Shown piece by piece: positions 24,249 through 32,590 of a stretch of 41,258 bases of DNA; position 1 is the stretch's first letter, and each line of letters opens with the position of its first letter. Below the pieces are notes generated by a model. The model worked only from the letters and a program-made list of their open reading frames with translations, did not search any database and was not told the origin of the DNA. The DNA comes from Ruminococcus sp. (GTDB taxonomy: Bacteria > Bacillota > Clostridia > Oscillospirales > Ruminococcaceae), in the NCBI GenBank assembly GCA_022641595.1, contig JALCDN010000007.1:1-41258 (forward strand), written 5' to 3'. Both the position numbers and the translations under genes were made by a program.

Positions 24249-25312
24249 TGAATTTCGATTTAAGATTTTATAAAGGTAAAAAAGTTTTTGTTACAGGTCA
24301 TACCGGCTTTAAAGGTTCGTGGCTTTGCAAAATTCTTTCAATGGCAGGTGCAGAAGTTACAGGATATTCGCTTGCACCTTCTACTTCTCCGAATTTGTTT
24401 GAATTATCAGGTATTGACGCCGATATAACATCGGTAATAGGCGATATACGCAATCTTGATAATTTGTGGGACGCATTCAGCAAGGCTCAACCGGAAATTG
24501 TATTTCACCTTGCAGCACAGCCTATAGTTAAAGAAAGCTATGAAAGACCTGCTTATACTTATGAAACAAATGTCATGGGAACAGTAAATATACTTGAGTG
24601 CATAAGGAAAAGTAATTGCACTGTTTCTTTTCTTAATGTTACAACTGATAAGGTATATCAGAACAAGGAATGGGAATGGGGATACCGTGAAAATGAACCC
24701 CTGAATGGATTTGACCCGTATTCTAACAGTAAGTCTTGCTCTGAGCTTGTTACTTCATCTTACAAAAATTCATTTTTCTCTGACGGAGCCGTGAGAATTT
24801 CAACTGCAAGGGCAGGCAATGTAATTGGAGGCGGCGATTTCTCAAGAGACCGTATTATACCTGATTGTATAAGAGCTGCTTTAAATAAACAAGTAATCGG
24901 CGTCAGAAATCCTTATTCCGTACGCCCATATCAGTATGTCCTTGAACCACTTTTTGTCTATCTGATGATAGCAGCTGCTCAGTATAATGATGCCTCAAAA
25001 TCAGGAAACTATAATGTCGGACCTGATGACTGTGACTGCGTTACAACTGGTGAGTTGACTGACATTTTCTGCAATAAATGGGGAGATGGTCAGAGTTGGG
25101 AAAATCATTCGGTTGAAGGTCCTCATGAGGCTAATCTTCTTAAACTTGATTGCTCAAAATTGAAAAAAGTATTCGGTTGGAAACCTGTCTGGAATATTGA
25201 TACTGCTATTGAAAAAACAGTGGAGTTTACTAAATCAGGAACGGATATGCGTTCTATATCAAATGTAATGAAATCACAGATTGATGAGTTCGCCACAGGA
25301 TTTGGCAAATAA
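24248..25312 (+). CDS. rfbG: CDP-glucose 4,6-dehydratase
   Basis: The 354-residue short-chain dehydratase converts CDP-glucose to CDP-4-keto-6-deoxyglucose using bound NAD. The Rossmann motif GHTGFKGSW (about 17-25) is specific to this enzyme group. The active site shows TTDKVYQNKEW and the Tyr-x3-Lys catalytic pair in DPYSNSKSCSE. RISTARAGNVIGGGDFSRDRIIPD and VRPYQYVLEPL are also characteristic. The start at 24248 overlaps the RfbF stop; in-frame codons further upstream lie inside rfbF. The product feeds RfbH, encoded next. Confidence 0.96.
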   Translation: MNFDLRFYKGKKVFVTGHTGFKGSWLCKILSMAGAEVTGYSLAPSTSPNLFELSGIDADITSVIGDIRNLDNLWDAFSKAQPEIVFHLAAQPIVKESYERPAYTYETNVMGTVNILECIRKSNCTVSFLNVTTDKVYQNKEWEWGYRENEPLNGFDPYSNSKSCSELVTSSYKNSFFSDGAVRISTARAGNVIGGGDFSRDRIIPDCIRAALNKQVIGVRNPYSVRPYQYVLEPLFVYLMIAAAQYNDASKSGNYNVGPDDCDCVTTGELTDIFCNKWGDGQSWENHSVEGPHEANLLKLDCSKLKKVFGWKPVWNIDTAIEKTVEFTKSGTDMRSISNVMKSQIDEFATGFGK

Positions 25313-25349
25313 TCAGTCATATTTTAATTCTTATGGAGGAAAATTCAAT

Positions 25350-26675
25350 ATGAACGAAAAAGAAGCAAGACAGCAGATACTCGCACTTGCTGCGGATTAC
25401 TGCGATAAATACAAAACGCCAAAAAATGATTTCAAGGAAGGCGACAGAATACCATACGCATCAAGAGTTTTCGATCATAGTGAAATGGTAAATCTTATCG
25501 ACTCGGCTCTTGAATTTTGGCTGACTTCTGGCAGATATACCGAAAAATTTGAATCAGAATTTGCAAAATATCTTGGTGTCAAGTATTGTTCTTTGGTAAA
25601 TTCAGGTTCGTCAGCAAATTTACTTGCTTTTATGACTCTGACATCACCACTTCTCGGCGATAGAAGAGTAAGAAGAGGCGACGAAGTAATCACCGTTGCC
25701 TGTGGTTTTCCAACAACAATTGCTCCAATTATGCAGTATGGAGCAGTTCCGGTTTTTGTTGATGTTACTATACCTCAGTATAATATTGATGCAGATGCAC
25801 TTGAAAGTGCTTATTCAGAAAAAACAAAGGCAGTAATGATTGCGCATACTCTCGGAAATCCGTTTAATCTCGCTGCTGTTAAAGCTTTCTGCGAAAAACA
25901 TAATCTCTGGCTTGTTGAGGATAACTGCGATGCACTTGGTACTGAATATACTTTAAACGGTGAGACAAGGCTTACAGGTACTATTGGTGATATAGGAACA
26001 TCAAGCTTTTATCCGCCACACCATATGACAATGGGTGAAGGCGGTGCTGTTTATACAAACAATTCGCTGCTTAATAAGGTTATACGCTCAATGAGAGATT
26101 GGGGACGTGACTGTGTTTGTCCATCTGGCAGAGACAATCTTTGCGGTCATAGATTCGATGGTCAGTTCGGTGAACTTCCACAAGGCTATGACCATAAATA
26201 TGTTTACTCGCATCTTGGCTTCAACTTGAAAGCTACAGATATGCAGGCAGCAATTGGTGTAGCTCAGTTGGAAAAATTTCCATCATTTGTTGAAAAAAGA
26301 CGTCATAATTTTGACAGACTTCATAAAGCACTTGAGATTGTTTCTGATAAGTTCATTCTTCCACAGGCATGCGAAAATTCAAATCCAAGCTGGTTCGGAT
26401 TTCTTTTGACATGCCGTGATGGTGTTGAAAGAAAAAATGTTGTCAAGTATATTGAAGACCACGGCGTGCAGACAAGAATGCTTTTTGCAGGTAATATAAT
26501 AAAGCACCCATGCTTCGATGAATATCGTGCAAGTGGCGAAGGCTATCGTGTTGCAGGTTCACTCACTAATACTGACAAGATAATGGAAAAAACATTTTGG
26601 GTAGGTGTTTATCCTGGAATGACTGACGAAAAAATCGACTATATGGCTAAAACCATTATTAATTCGGTAAAATAA
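25350..26675 (+). CDS. rfbH: CDP-4-keto-6-deoxy-D-glucose 3-dehydrase (E1, PMP- and [2Fe-2S]-dependent)
   Basis: The 441-residue enzyme has the aminotransferase fold but removes the C3 hydroxyl of CDP-4-keto-6-deoxyglucose. In place of the PLP-binding Lys it has His in SFYPPHHMTMGEGGAV (His224/His225), the hallmark of this dehydrase group. Cys193, Cys255, Cys257 and Cys265 match the Cys spacing of the E1 iron-sulfur cluster, which separates it from cluster-free ColD-type enzymes. TGGAGGA at 25333-25339 fixes the start. The reaction normally needs a flavin/iron-sulfur reductase (E3: RfbI/AscD/DdhD), and none is encoded in this window. It overlaps the GtrA-like gene by one base. Confidence 0.95.
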   Translation: MNEKEARQQILALAADYCDKYKTPKNDFKEGDRIPYASRVFDHSEMVNLIDSALEFWLTSGRYTEKFESEFAKYLGVKYCSLVNSGSSANLLAFMTLTSPLLGDRRVRRGDEVITVACGFPTTIAPIMQYGAVPVFVDVTIPQYNIDADALESAYSEKTKAVMIAHTLGNPFNLAAVKAFCEKHNLWLVEDNCDALGTEYTLNGETRLTGTIGDIGTSSFYPPHHMTMGEGGAVYTNNSLLNKVIRSMRDWGRDCVCPSGRDNLCGHRFDGQFGELPQGYDHKYVYSHLGFNLKATDMQAAIGVAQLEKFPSFVEKRRHNFDRLHKALEIVSDKFILPQACENSNPSWFGFLLTCRDGVERKNVVKYIEDHGVQTRMLFAGNIIKHPCFDEYRASGEGYRVAGSLTNTDKIMEKTFWVGVYPGMTDEKIDYMAKTIINSVK

Positions 26676-27097
26676 TGCATTTGAACAAATTGCTGTCGAA
26701 AAAATATGAAATTGTAAGACAATTTATAAAGTTCGGAATGGTTGGTGTTCTTAATTTTGCAATTTCAACGGGTATATATTATATTTTTATATACTTTGAC
26801 AAAAAGCTATATTTAATCGGATATGTTGTTGGATTCATTGTAAGTGTTCTGAATGCCTATTATTTTAATCATAAATTTGTGTTCAAAACAAAAATGAATT
26901 CAGCAAAAGAGCATATTAAGGCAATTTTAAAGACTTATGCAAGCTATGGATTTACATTTTTACTTAGTATGTTTTTGCTTTGGTTTTTTGTATCCATCTG
27001 CAATATTTCAGAAAAAATTGTTCCGTTTATAAATCTTCTGATTACAACTCCGCTAAATTTTCTTTTCAATAAGTTCTGGTCTTTCAGAAAAAAATAA
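26675..27097 (+). CDS. GtrA-family membrane protein
   Basis: The 140-residue protein has four membrane segments and the GtrA pattern: an N-terminal basic helix (EIVRQFIKFGMVGVLNFAIS), then VVGFIVSVLNAYYFNHKFVF and finally TTPLNFLFNKFWSFRK. GtrA proteins are proposed to flip undecaprenyl-phosphate-linked sugars in O-antigen glucosylation and wall-glycosylation systems. The partner GtrB-like GT2 is encoded at 29742 and a GT-C candidate at 20700. Its place between RfbH and the YerE-like gene suggests it serves the dideoxy-sugar branch. Confidence 0.9.
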   Translation: MHLNKLLSKKYEIVRQFIKFGMVGVLNFAISTGIYYIFIYFDKKLYLIGYVVGFIVSVLNAYYFNHKFVFKTKMNSAKEHIKAILKTYASYGFTFLLSMFLLWFFVSICNISEKIVPFINLLITTPLNFLFNKFWSFRKK

Positions 27098-27119
27098 ATT
27101 TTGTATAGGTGTGAATTTA

Positions 27120-28829
27120 ATGCTTGTCAGCGATTTTATTGTGGATTTCCTTTCAAAAAATGGCATTGAGCACGCATTTGGTTATCCGGGAGGTATGGTA
27201 ACATATCTTATGGACTCCTTTGCACGTTCAGAGGGTATAAAGGCTCATGTAAACTATCATGAACAAGGAGCCGCATTTGCTGCGTGCGGTTATGCGTCAG
27301 CAAGTGGGAGAACAGGTGTTGCTTATGCAACAAGTGGTCCGGGTGCTACTAACCTTGTTACCGGAATTGCCGAAGCTTATTTTGATTCAGTTCCTGTGCT
27401 TTTTATAACAGGACAAGTTAATACATACGAATCAAAAGGCAGTATGCATTTGCGTCAGAAAGGGTTTCAGGAAACTGATATATTAAGTATTGTTTCACCT
27501 ATAACAAAATTTTCAGCAGCTGTTAATGACGAGAATGATATACTGTATATGCTTGAAAAAGCAATTTATACAGCTAATAATGGCAGAAAAGGGCCTGTAC
27601 TTCTTGATATTCCGATGAATATTCAACGGCAGGACATTGACCATTTGATGCTCAGACATTTTGAAGTCCCAAAGAATAATAAAAGTAATGTTGATTTCAA
27701 TGAGATTTTTAAACTTATAAATAGTTCAAAAAGACCATGCGTAATTGCAGGTGCCGGTATAAAACAAACTGAAACTGTTTCAACATTCAGAAAACTTGTC
27801 GAAATTTTGAAAATTCCTGTGCTGACAAGCATGATTTCAGCAGACTTGTTGCCGTACGGTAATGAGTACTCATTTGGATTTGTAGGTGCATACGGTGACA
27901 GGCAGGCTAATTTCATAATTTCAAAGTCAGACCTTATATTGACAATCGGTTCAAGAATGGACTGTCGTCAGGTCGGTTCAAAGCGTGATAATTTTGCCGT
28001 AAATGCTAAAATTGTCAGACTTGATACTGATATTTGTGAATTTGAAAACAGCATTCATTCAGATGACATAAATGTGAATTTTGACCTTTGCAGTGATTTC
28101 AATGATTTGCTGCATTTTGCAAAATTTTATCAGCTAAATGACTTTTCACAGTGGATATTAGTATGTAAAATAATAAAGGAAAAATTGTCTGATACTGTTG
28201 ATAAGCTTTATCCTGAGGTCATTGTAAGAAAAATAAGTGAATATGTTCCGGATAATGCAACAATTACTACTGATGTCGGACAGAATCAGGTTTGGATATC
28301 ACAGTATTTTAAAATAAAAGAGAGCCAAAGAATACTATTTTCAGGTGGGCATGGGGCTATGGGATTCTCTCTGCCAGCTGCTATAGGAGCTTCACTCTCT
28401 GATACAAAACGACTTACATTGTGCTTTTGCGGTGACGGCGGCTTTATGATGAATATGCAGGAGCTTCAATTTATTGCCCGTGAGCAGCTTCCAATAAAGA
28501 TCTTTGTAATGAATAATCATGCACTTGGTATGATTCGCCATTTTCAGGAAATGTACTTTTCATCAAGATTTGTTCAAACCACAGCTCAAAACGGATATAC
28601 AATACCAAATCTTAATAAGCTTTCTTCAGCTTTCGGACTTAATTACAGGGCAATTACAAATGTATCTGATGTAAGCGAAAATTTATTTTCTGAAGCTTGT
28701 CCTGAACTTATTGAAGTATTTTTACCTGAAACTACTTATGTTTTTCCTAAGCTTGCAATCAACAAACCAATTCAAGATCAGGAACCTCCAATTGACCGCA
28801 AGCTCTACAAAGAGCTTGATCAGCTATAA
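27120..28829 (+). CDS. ThDP-dependent enzyme of the IlvB/YerE type, probable acetyl-branching enzyme for a CDP-sugar
   Basis: The 569-residue protein has all three parts of acetolactate-synthase-like enzymes. The N-terminal domain carries the ThDP-activating Glu48 in NYHEQGAA, and a central FAD-fold-type domain follows (about 195-335). The C-terminal domain has the ThDP motif GDGGFMMN (438-445) to NN (465-466). No small regulatory subunit is encoded nearby, and it overlaps genes for CDP-sugar and membrane glycosylation. In Yersinia, YerE of this family adds a two-carbon unit from pyruvate to C4 of CDP-3,6-dideoxy-4-ketohexose, after DdhA-D (RfbF, G, H, I). The same context here makes a YerE role likely. 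AGGTG at 27107 supports the ATG at 27120; GTG at 27111 is possible. Ordinary acetolactate synthase is the alternative. Confidence 0.8.
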   Translation: MLVSDFIVDFLSKNGIEHAFGYPGGMVTYLMDSFARSEGIKAHVNYHEQGAAFAACGYASASGRTGVAYATSGPGATNLVTGIAEAYFDSVPVLFITGQVNTYESKGSMHLRQKGFQETDILSIVSPITKFSAAVNDENDILYMLEKAIYTANNGRKGPVLLDIPMNIQRQDIDHLMLRHFEVPKNNKSNVDFNEIFKLINSSKRPCVIAGAGIKQTETVSTFRKLVEILKIPVLTSMISADLLPYGNEYSFGFVGAYGDRQANFIISKSDLILTIGSRMDCRQVGSKRDNFAVNAKIVRLDTDICEFENSIHSDDINVNFDLCSDFNDLLHFAKFYQLNDFSQWILVCKIIKEKLSDTVDKLYPEVIVRKISEYVPDNATITTDVGQNQVWISQYFKIKESQRILFSGGHGAMGFSLPAAIGASLSDTKRLTLCFCGDGGFMMNMQELQFIAREQLPIKIFVMNNHALGMIRHFQEMYFSSRFVQTTAQNGYTIPNLNKLSSAFGLNYRAITNVSDVSENLFSEACPELIEVFLPETTYVFPKLAINKPIQDQEPPIDRKLYKELDQL

Positions 28830-29755
28830 TGCGTGCTGTTGTAACAGGTGCTTCGGGTTTTCTCGGTGTTAGCCTGATTGAACGACTTCTTGAAAACGGA
28901 AATGAAGTGCTCGCTGTTATACGCCCAAATTCTTTGAATTTGTCACGAATTCCGAAATACAATGTACTTTCGGTTGTGCAAATTGATGCTAATGATATAT
29001 CTGAGCTTTGCTTGAACGTTAAAAATCAATATGATACATTTTTTCACCTTGCATGGAGCGGAATCAGAGGTAACGACAGAAATGATGCTGATCTGCAAAG
29101 CAAAAATTATTTCAATTCGGTCGCTGCTGTTGAAACTGCATTTAAAATTGGCTGCAAAACATTTGTGTCAACGGGTTCACAAGCTGAATGCGGTATAAAA
29201 AATGAAGTTATCGATGAAAATACTTCATTGGAACCAGTATGTGAGTATGGCAAGTCTAAAGTAAGATGTTTGAATTTTGAACGTGAATATTGCTACACTC
29301 ATAATATGAAATTTGTTTGGGCAAGAATTTTTAGTCTTTACGGTAAATATGATTACTCTAAAAGCCTGATTAATTACGCAATCGACTCAATGCTTCAGAA
29401 CAAACAGGTTAATTTTTCACCATGTACTCAGATGTGGGACTATCTTAATGTTAGCGACGCATCAAGAGCAATTTTGCTTGCCGCAGAGAGTGAGATAAAT
29501 GACATAGTAAATATTGCTGATGGAAATTTCAAGCCTTTAAAAGACTTTATATATGAAATTTCAGATATAACAAAGTCAAATTCAAAGCTCGTTTTTGCTG
29601 ACGCTTTATCATGGAAAACTCCACTTGTAAATCTATGTCCAGATGTTTCTTATTTGAAAAAACGTACAGGTTTTAATGCAAATGTGAGCTTTAGAAACGG
29701 TATTGAAGAACTTATTGCCTTAAAGGTGAAAGGTAAGAATAATGAAAAAAATTAG
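28829..29755 (+). CDS. NAD(P)-dependent SDR (epimerase/reductase), YerF-like candidate
   Basis: The 308-residue extended SDR shows the Rossmann motif GASGFLG (7-13), FFHLAWSG, STGSQAECG and the catalytic Tyr-x3-Lys in CEYGKSKV. MWDYLNVSDASRAI is the conserved region before the substrate-binding end. Its start overlaps the YerE-like stop by one base. After YerE, a reductase (YerF in Yersinia) reduces the added acetyl group to give CDP-yersiniose; this gene is in the right place for that step. It could instead be a 4-ketoreductase such as abequose synthase (RfbJ-like), in which case the YerE-like enzyme would have another job. SDR identity is firm; the exact reaction is inferred. Confidence 0.85.
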   Translation: MRAVVTGASGFLGVSLIERLLENGNEVLAVIRPNSLNLSRIPKYNVLSVVQIDANDISELCLNVKNQYDTFFHLAWSGIRGNDRNDADLQSKNYFNSVAAVETAFKIGCKTFVSTGSQAECGIKNEVIDENTSLEPVCEYGKSKVRCLNFEREYCYTHNMKFVWARIFSLYGKYDYSKSLINYAIDSMLQNKQVNFSPCTQMWDYLNVSDASRAILLAAESEINDIVNIADGNFKPLKDFIYEISDITKSNSKLVFADALSWKTPLVNLCPDVSYLKKRTGFNANVSFRNGIEELIALKVKGKNNEKN

Positions 29756-30683
29756 TGTTGTTATACCTACATACAACGAACAGGAAAATGTTAAGCCGCT
29801 AAGCGAAGCGATTGTTGCTGTATTTAATGACAAGCTCCCACAATATGATTATGAAATTATCTTTATTGATAACTTCTCAAAGGATAAGACAAGACCGCTT
29901 ATCAGGGAAATTTGTGCCAATAATTCTAAAATAAAGGCAATATTCAACAGCAAAAATTTTGGGCAGTTTAATTCTCCGTATTATGGACTATGCCAAAGTA
30001 CCGGAGACTGTACAATACTTATCTGTGCAGATTTTCAGGATCCTGTTGAGCTTATTCCTACATTTGTGAAAGAATGGGAAAATGGCTATAAAATCGTCTG
30101 TGGAATAAAAACCACAAGCCGTGAAAATAAATTAATGCGCTCTGTAAGAACTTTTTACTACAAGCTCATAAATAAGCTTTCATCAGTTGAGCAGATAGAA
30201 CACTTTACCGGTTTTGGACTTTACGATAAGTCGTTTATAAAAGTTTTAAGTGAACTCAAAGACCCAACACCATTTCTTAGAGGCATTGTTGCAGAACTTG
30301 GACCGGAGCGAAAAGAAATTCCATATGAACAGCAAAAACGTCGTGCCGGCAAAACAAAAAATAACTGGTATTCACTTTATGATGCGGCAATGCTAAGCTT
30401 CACATCGTATACCAAAATTGGACTTCGTCTTGCTACATTCCTTGGATTCGGTTGTGCAGCAATTAGCTTTCTTATAGGTCTTATTTATCTCATACTTAAA
30501 TTCATTTACTGGGACAGATTTGTTGCAGGGATGACACCAATGCTTATAGGTATGTTTTTCCTTGGGTCATTGCAATTGTTTTTCATCGGCTTTGTAGGCG
30601 AATATATAATGAGTATCAACACAAGGGTTATCAACCGTCCTCTTGTAATTGAAGACGAACGAATTAACTTTACTGAAACTTAA
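29742..30683 (+). CDS. GT2 polyprenyl-phosphate glycosyltransferase (GtrB-like)
   Basis: The 313-residue protein has a GT-A domain (VVIPTYNEQENV, IIFIDNFSKDKT, metal-binding CADFQDP, then HFTGFGLYDKSF) and two C-terminal membrane helices at about 228-252 and 262-290. This is the GtrB/DPM1 layout. It would load a sugar, perhaps the CDP-linked branched sugar made by the preceding genes, onto undecaprenyl phosphate for flipping by the GtrA-like protein. It overlaps the SDR gene by 14 bases and is the last gene before a strong terminator. It is only distantly like the GT2 encoded at 17672, so the two probably use different sugars. Confidence 0.9.
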   Translation: MKKISVVIPTYNEQENVKPLSEAIVAVFNDKLPQYDYEIIFIDNFSKDKTRPLIREICANNSKIKAIFNSKNFGQFNSPYYGLCQSTGDCTILICADFQDPVELIPTFVKEWENGYKIVCGIKTTSRENKLMRSVRTFYYKLINKLSSVEQIEHFTGFGLYDKSFIKVLSELKDPTPFLRGIVAELGPERKEIPYEQQKRRAGKTKNNWYSLYDAAMLSFTSYTKIGLRLATFLGFGCAAISFLIGLIYLILKFIYWDRFVAGMTPMLIGMFFLGSLQLFFIGFVGEYIMSINTRVINRPLVIEDERINFTET

Positions 30684-30708
30684 AATACTTTAAATAATTA
30701 AAAAATAT

Positions 30709-30743
30709 ATCCGGACATTTTTGAAGTATGTCCGGATTTTTTT
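30709..30743 (+). terminator. Intrinsic terminator ending the ABC-type polysaccharide operon
   Basis: A perfect 10-bp stem (ATCCGGACAT at 30709-30718 and its complement at 30728-30737) has a 9-nt loop and runs directly into seven T residues. It lies 26 bases after the GtrB-like stop and is the strongest terminator in the window. Confidence 0.92.
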
Positions 30744-30889
30744 GATTATCCAAAAATTTGATTCATTTGAATTGAATGAAATTTCTGATTTGCACTTTTG
30801 ATTTGATAATATTGTTAAATATATACAATAAATTGTAAAATCAACAAGAAAATATTTGCCATCGAATAAAAGAAAAATAGAAATATATG

Positions 30890-30918
30890 TTGACTTTAAA
30901 GGAACAAAGTGATATAAT
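30890..30918 (+). promoter_or_regulatory. Promoter of the Wzy-type capsule operon
   Basis: TTGACT at 30890-30895 and TATAAT at 30913-30918 are separated by 17 bases. It lies after the terminator and about 128 bases before the CpsCD gene. The stretch 30744-30889 between terminator and promoter is AT-rich and shows no gene. Confidence 0.85.
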
Positions 30919-30924
30919 ATTAAA

Positions 30925-31045
30925 TATGTGATGCTAATATAGTTGACTGCATTATGAGAATGATTATATTAAACTATGCCTATGTTACGATCATTATATT
31001 AAATGGCAACTGCTTATGTCAAAATATCGAAGGGAAATACTTTAT
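30925..31045 (+). other. 5' leader of the Wzy-type capsule operon
   Basis: About 120 untranslated bases precede the fused CpsCD gene. They contain an exact 11-base direct repeat ATTATATTAAA (30963-30973 and 30993-31003), spaced 30 bases start to start, about three helical turns. Such spacing could suit a DNA-binding dimer, but no known motif is recognised. AAGGGAAA at 31030 serves as the ribosome site. Confidence 0.35.
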
Positions 31046-32590
31046 ATGAGCAAAAAATATACAATAAAAGATCTGATATTTCTTTTACTGAATAAACTTC
31101 TTTTTTTAATATGTGCATTAATAATAGGTGCAGGATCGACATTTTCTGTTTCAAAATTTTTCATAGCACCTAAATACCAGTCAAATGTTTCGCTTTATGT
31201 TAAAAACAACAATGATGATTCAACAGCTAAAAAAACGCAGGGTGTTGATGTTAATGATTTGACTGTTTCAAAATCACTTGTTAGTACATATATAGTAATA
31301 CTTAACAGTGACACTGTAATGGATAAAATTAGTGAGAAACTCCTCAAAGTGTATTCTGAAGATGAACTTAAAAGTTATTTTCAGTTTAAAGACGGTCAGA
31401 TAACTAATCAAAGCCTTAAAGAGTGCTTTACTATGGCAGCGGTTAATCAAACTGAGGTGCTTAATATTGTCGCTACTACGAAAAATCCTGAGCTTTCACA
31501 AAAGCTTTGCAATATAATGGCAGATGTCGCCCCAAATTTCCTTATACGAGTGGTTGGTGCTGGCTCAGTAGAAAAAATTGGCGAAGCAAAATTATATGAC
31601 AGCCAAGTTTCACCTAATGTGACCAAAAATACAGCTTTAGGTGCAATAGCCGGTCTATTGATTGCTATTCTTATCGTATTTATTATAGATTTCTTTGACA
31701 ATTCCATAAAGGATACAAGTGAACTTCAGGAACGTTTAAATAAGCCTATTCTCGGTGAAATCTCTCATATTGGCGGAAAAACCAAGAAAAAAGATATTGG
31801 AAAATCAAGCGACAGAAGGCAAAAGCTTATTAACAATAATAATAATATTCCTTTTAATATAATTGAAAACTATAAATCTATGCGTACAAATGTTATGTTT
31901 TCACTTTCGACAGCAGAAAATAAAATTCTTGCCGTGACAAGTTCTTTGCCATCAGAAGGCAAGTCGGTTACGGTAGCCAATCTTGCTGTAACTATGGCTG
32001 AGGCTGATAAGAAAATACTTCTTATTGATGGAGATATGCGCAAACCTGTTCAACATAAGAACTTTAAACTGCAAAACAAAAAAGGTCTTTCAACAATTCT
32101 TTCAGGCGAAAATATATTTGAAAAATGTGTAAACCGTAATGCAGCTAAAAATCTTGACGTTTTGACTTCAGGAGTTGTTCCACCAAATCCATCTGAGTTA
32201 CTTGCTTCAAAAAATATGCACAGCCTTATTGATAAAATTAAATCGCAATATGATTATATACTTATTGATACGCCGCCAATTCTTCAAATGACTGATGTCA
32301 TTGGCATTTCAGATATAATTGCTGGTGTTGCTGTTGTTGTTTCATATGGCAAAACTAATTATTACGAGATTCAAGAGGTTCAGAAAAAACTTGAACTTGG
32401 CAATTGCAATCTTACCGGCTTTATTTTAAATAACATAACAATCGGCAGCAGTAGCAGCTATGGCTATAGGTATAGCTACAAATATGGATATAAGTATGGA
32501 TATAAATATAAATACTATTCTCAGAACTATAAATATGAACAGGCAAAAGAGGATAATGATAATATCAAAGAATCGGGTGATACCAAATAA
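31046..32590 (+). CDS. Fused polysaccharide co-polymerase and tyrosine autokinase (CpsC-CpsD/Wzc-like)
   Basis: The 514-residue protein regulates chain length and assembly of a Wzy-dependent glycan. Membrane helices at about 13-33 and 195-215 flank an extracytoplasmic Wzz-like domain. The cytoplasmic BY-kinase part runs from about 265. It shows Walker A SLPSEGKSVT (300-309), Walker A' LLIDGDMRKP (325-334) and Walker B YILIDTPP (404-411). The RSMR-type contact region is KSMRTNVMF. The tail at 472-497 has 13 Tyr residues, mostly alternating with Gly, Lys, Arg or Ser, as autophosphorylation site cluster. Gram-positive systems often split CpsC and CpsD; here they are one chain. An in-frame ATG at 31016 exists, but AAGGGAAA favours 31046. 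It overlaps the phosphatase gene by one base. Confidence 0.94.
   Translation: MSKKYTIKDLIFLLLNKLLFLICALIIGAGSTFSVSKFFIAPKYQSNVSLYVKNNNDDSTAKKTQGVDVNDLTVSKSLVSTYIVILNSDTVMDKISEKLLKVYSEDELKSYFQFKDGQITNQSLKECFTMAAVNQTEVLNIVATTKNPELSQKLCNIMADVAPNFLIRVVGAGSVEKIGEAKLYDSQVSPNVTKNTALGAIAGLLIAILIVFIIDFFDNSIKDTSELQERLNKPILGEISHIGGKTKKKDIGKSSDRRQKLINNNNNIPFNIIENYKSMRTNVMFSLSTAENKILAVTSSLPSEGKSVTVANLAVTMAEADKKILLIDGDMRKPVQHKNFKLQNKKGLSTILSGENIFEKCVNRNAAKNLDVLTSGVVPPNPSELLASKNMHSLIDKIKSQYDYILIDTPPILQMTDVIGISDIIAGVAVVVSYGKTNYYEIQEVQKKLELGNCNLTGFILNNITIGSSSSYGYRYSYKYGYKYGYKYKYYSQNYKYEQAKEDNDNIKESGDTK

Noticed and set aside
27120-28829. Ordinary acetolactate synthase for branched-chain amino acids
   Set aside because: No small regulatory subunit or other ilv/leu genes are nearby, and it overlaps or abuts CDP-sugar and membrane glycosylation genes. 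It is kept only as an alternative.
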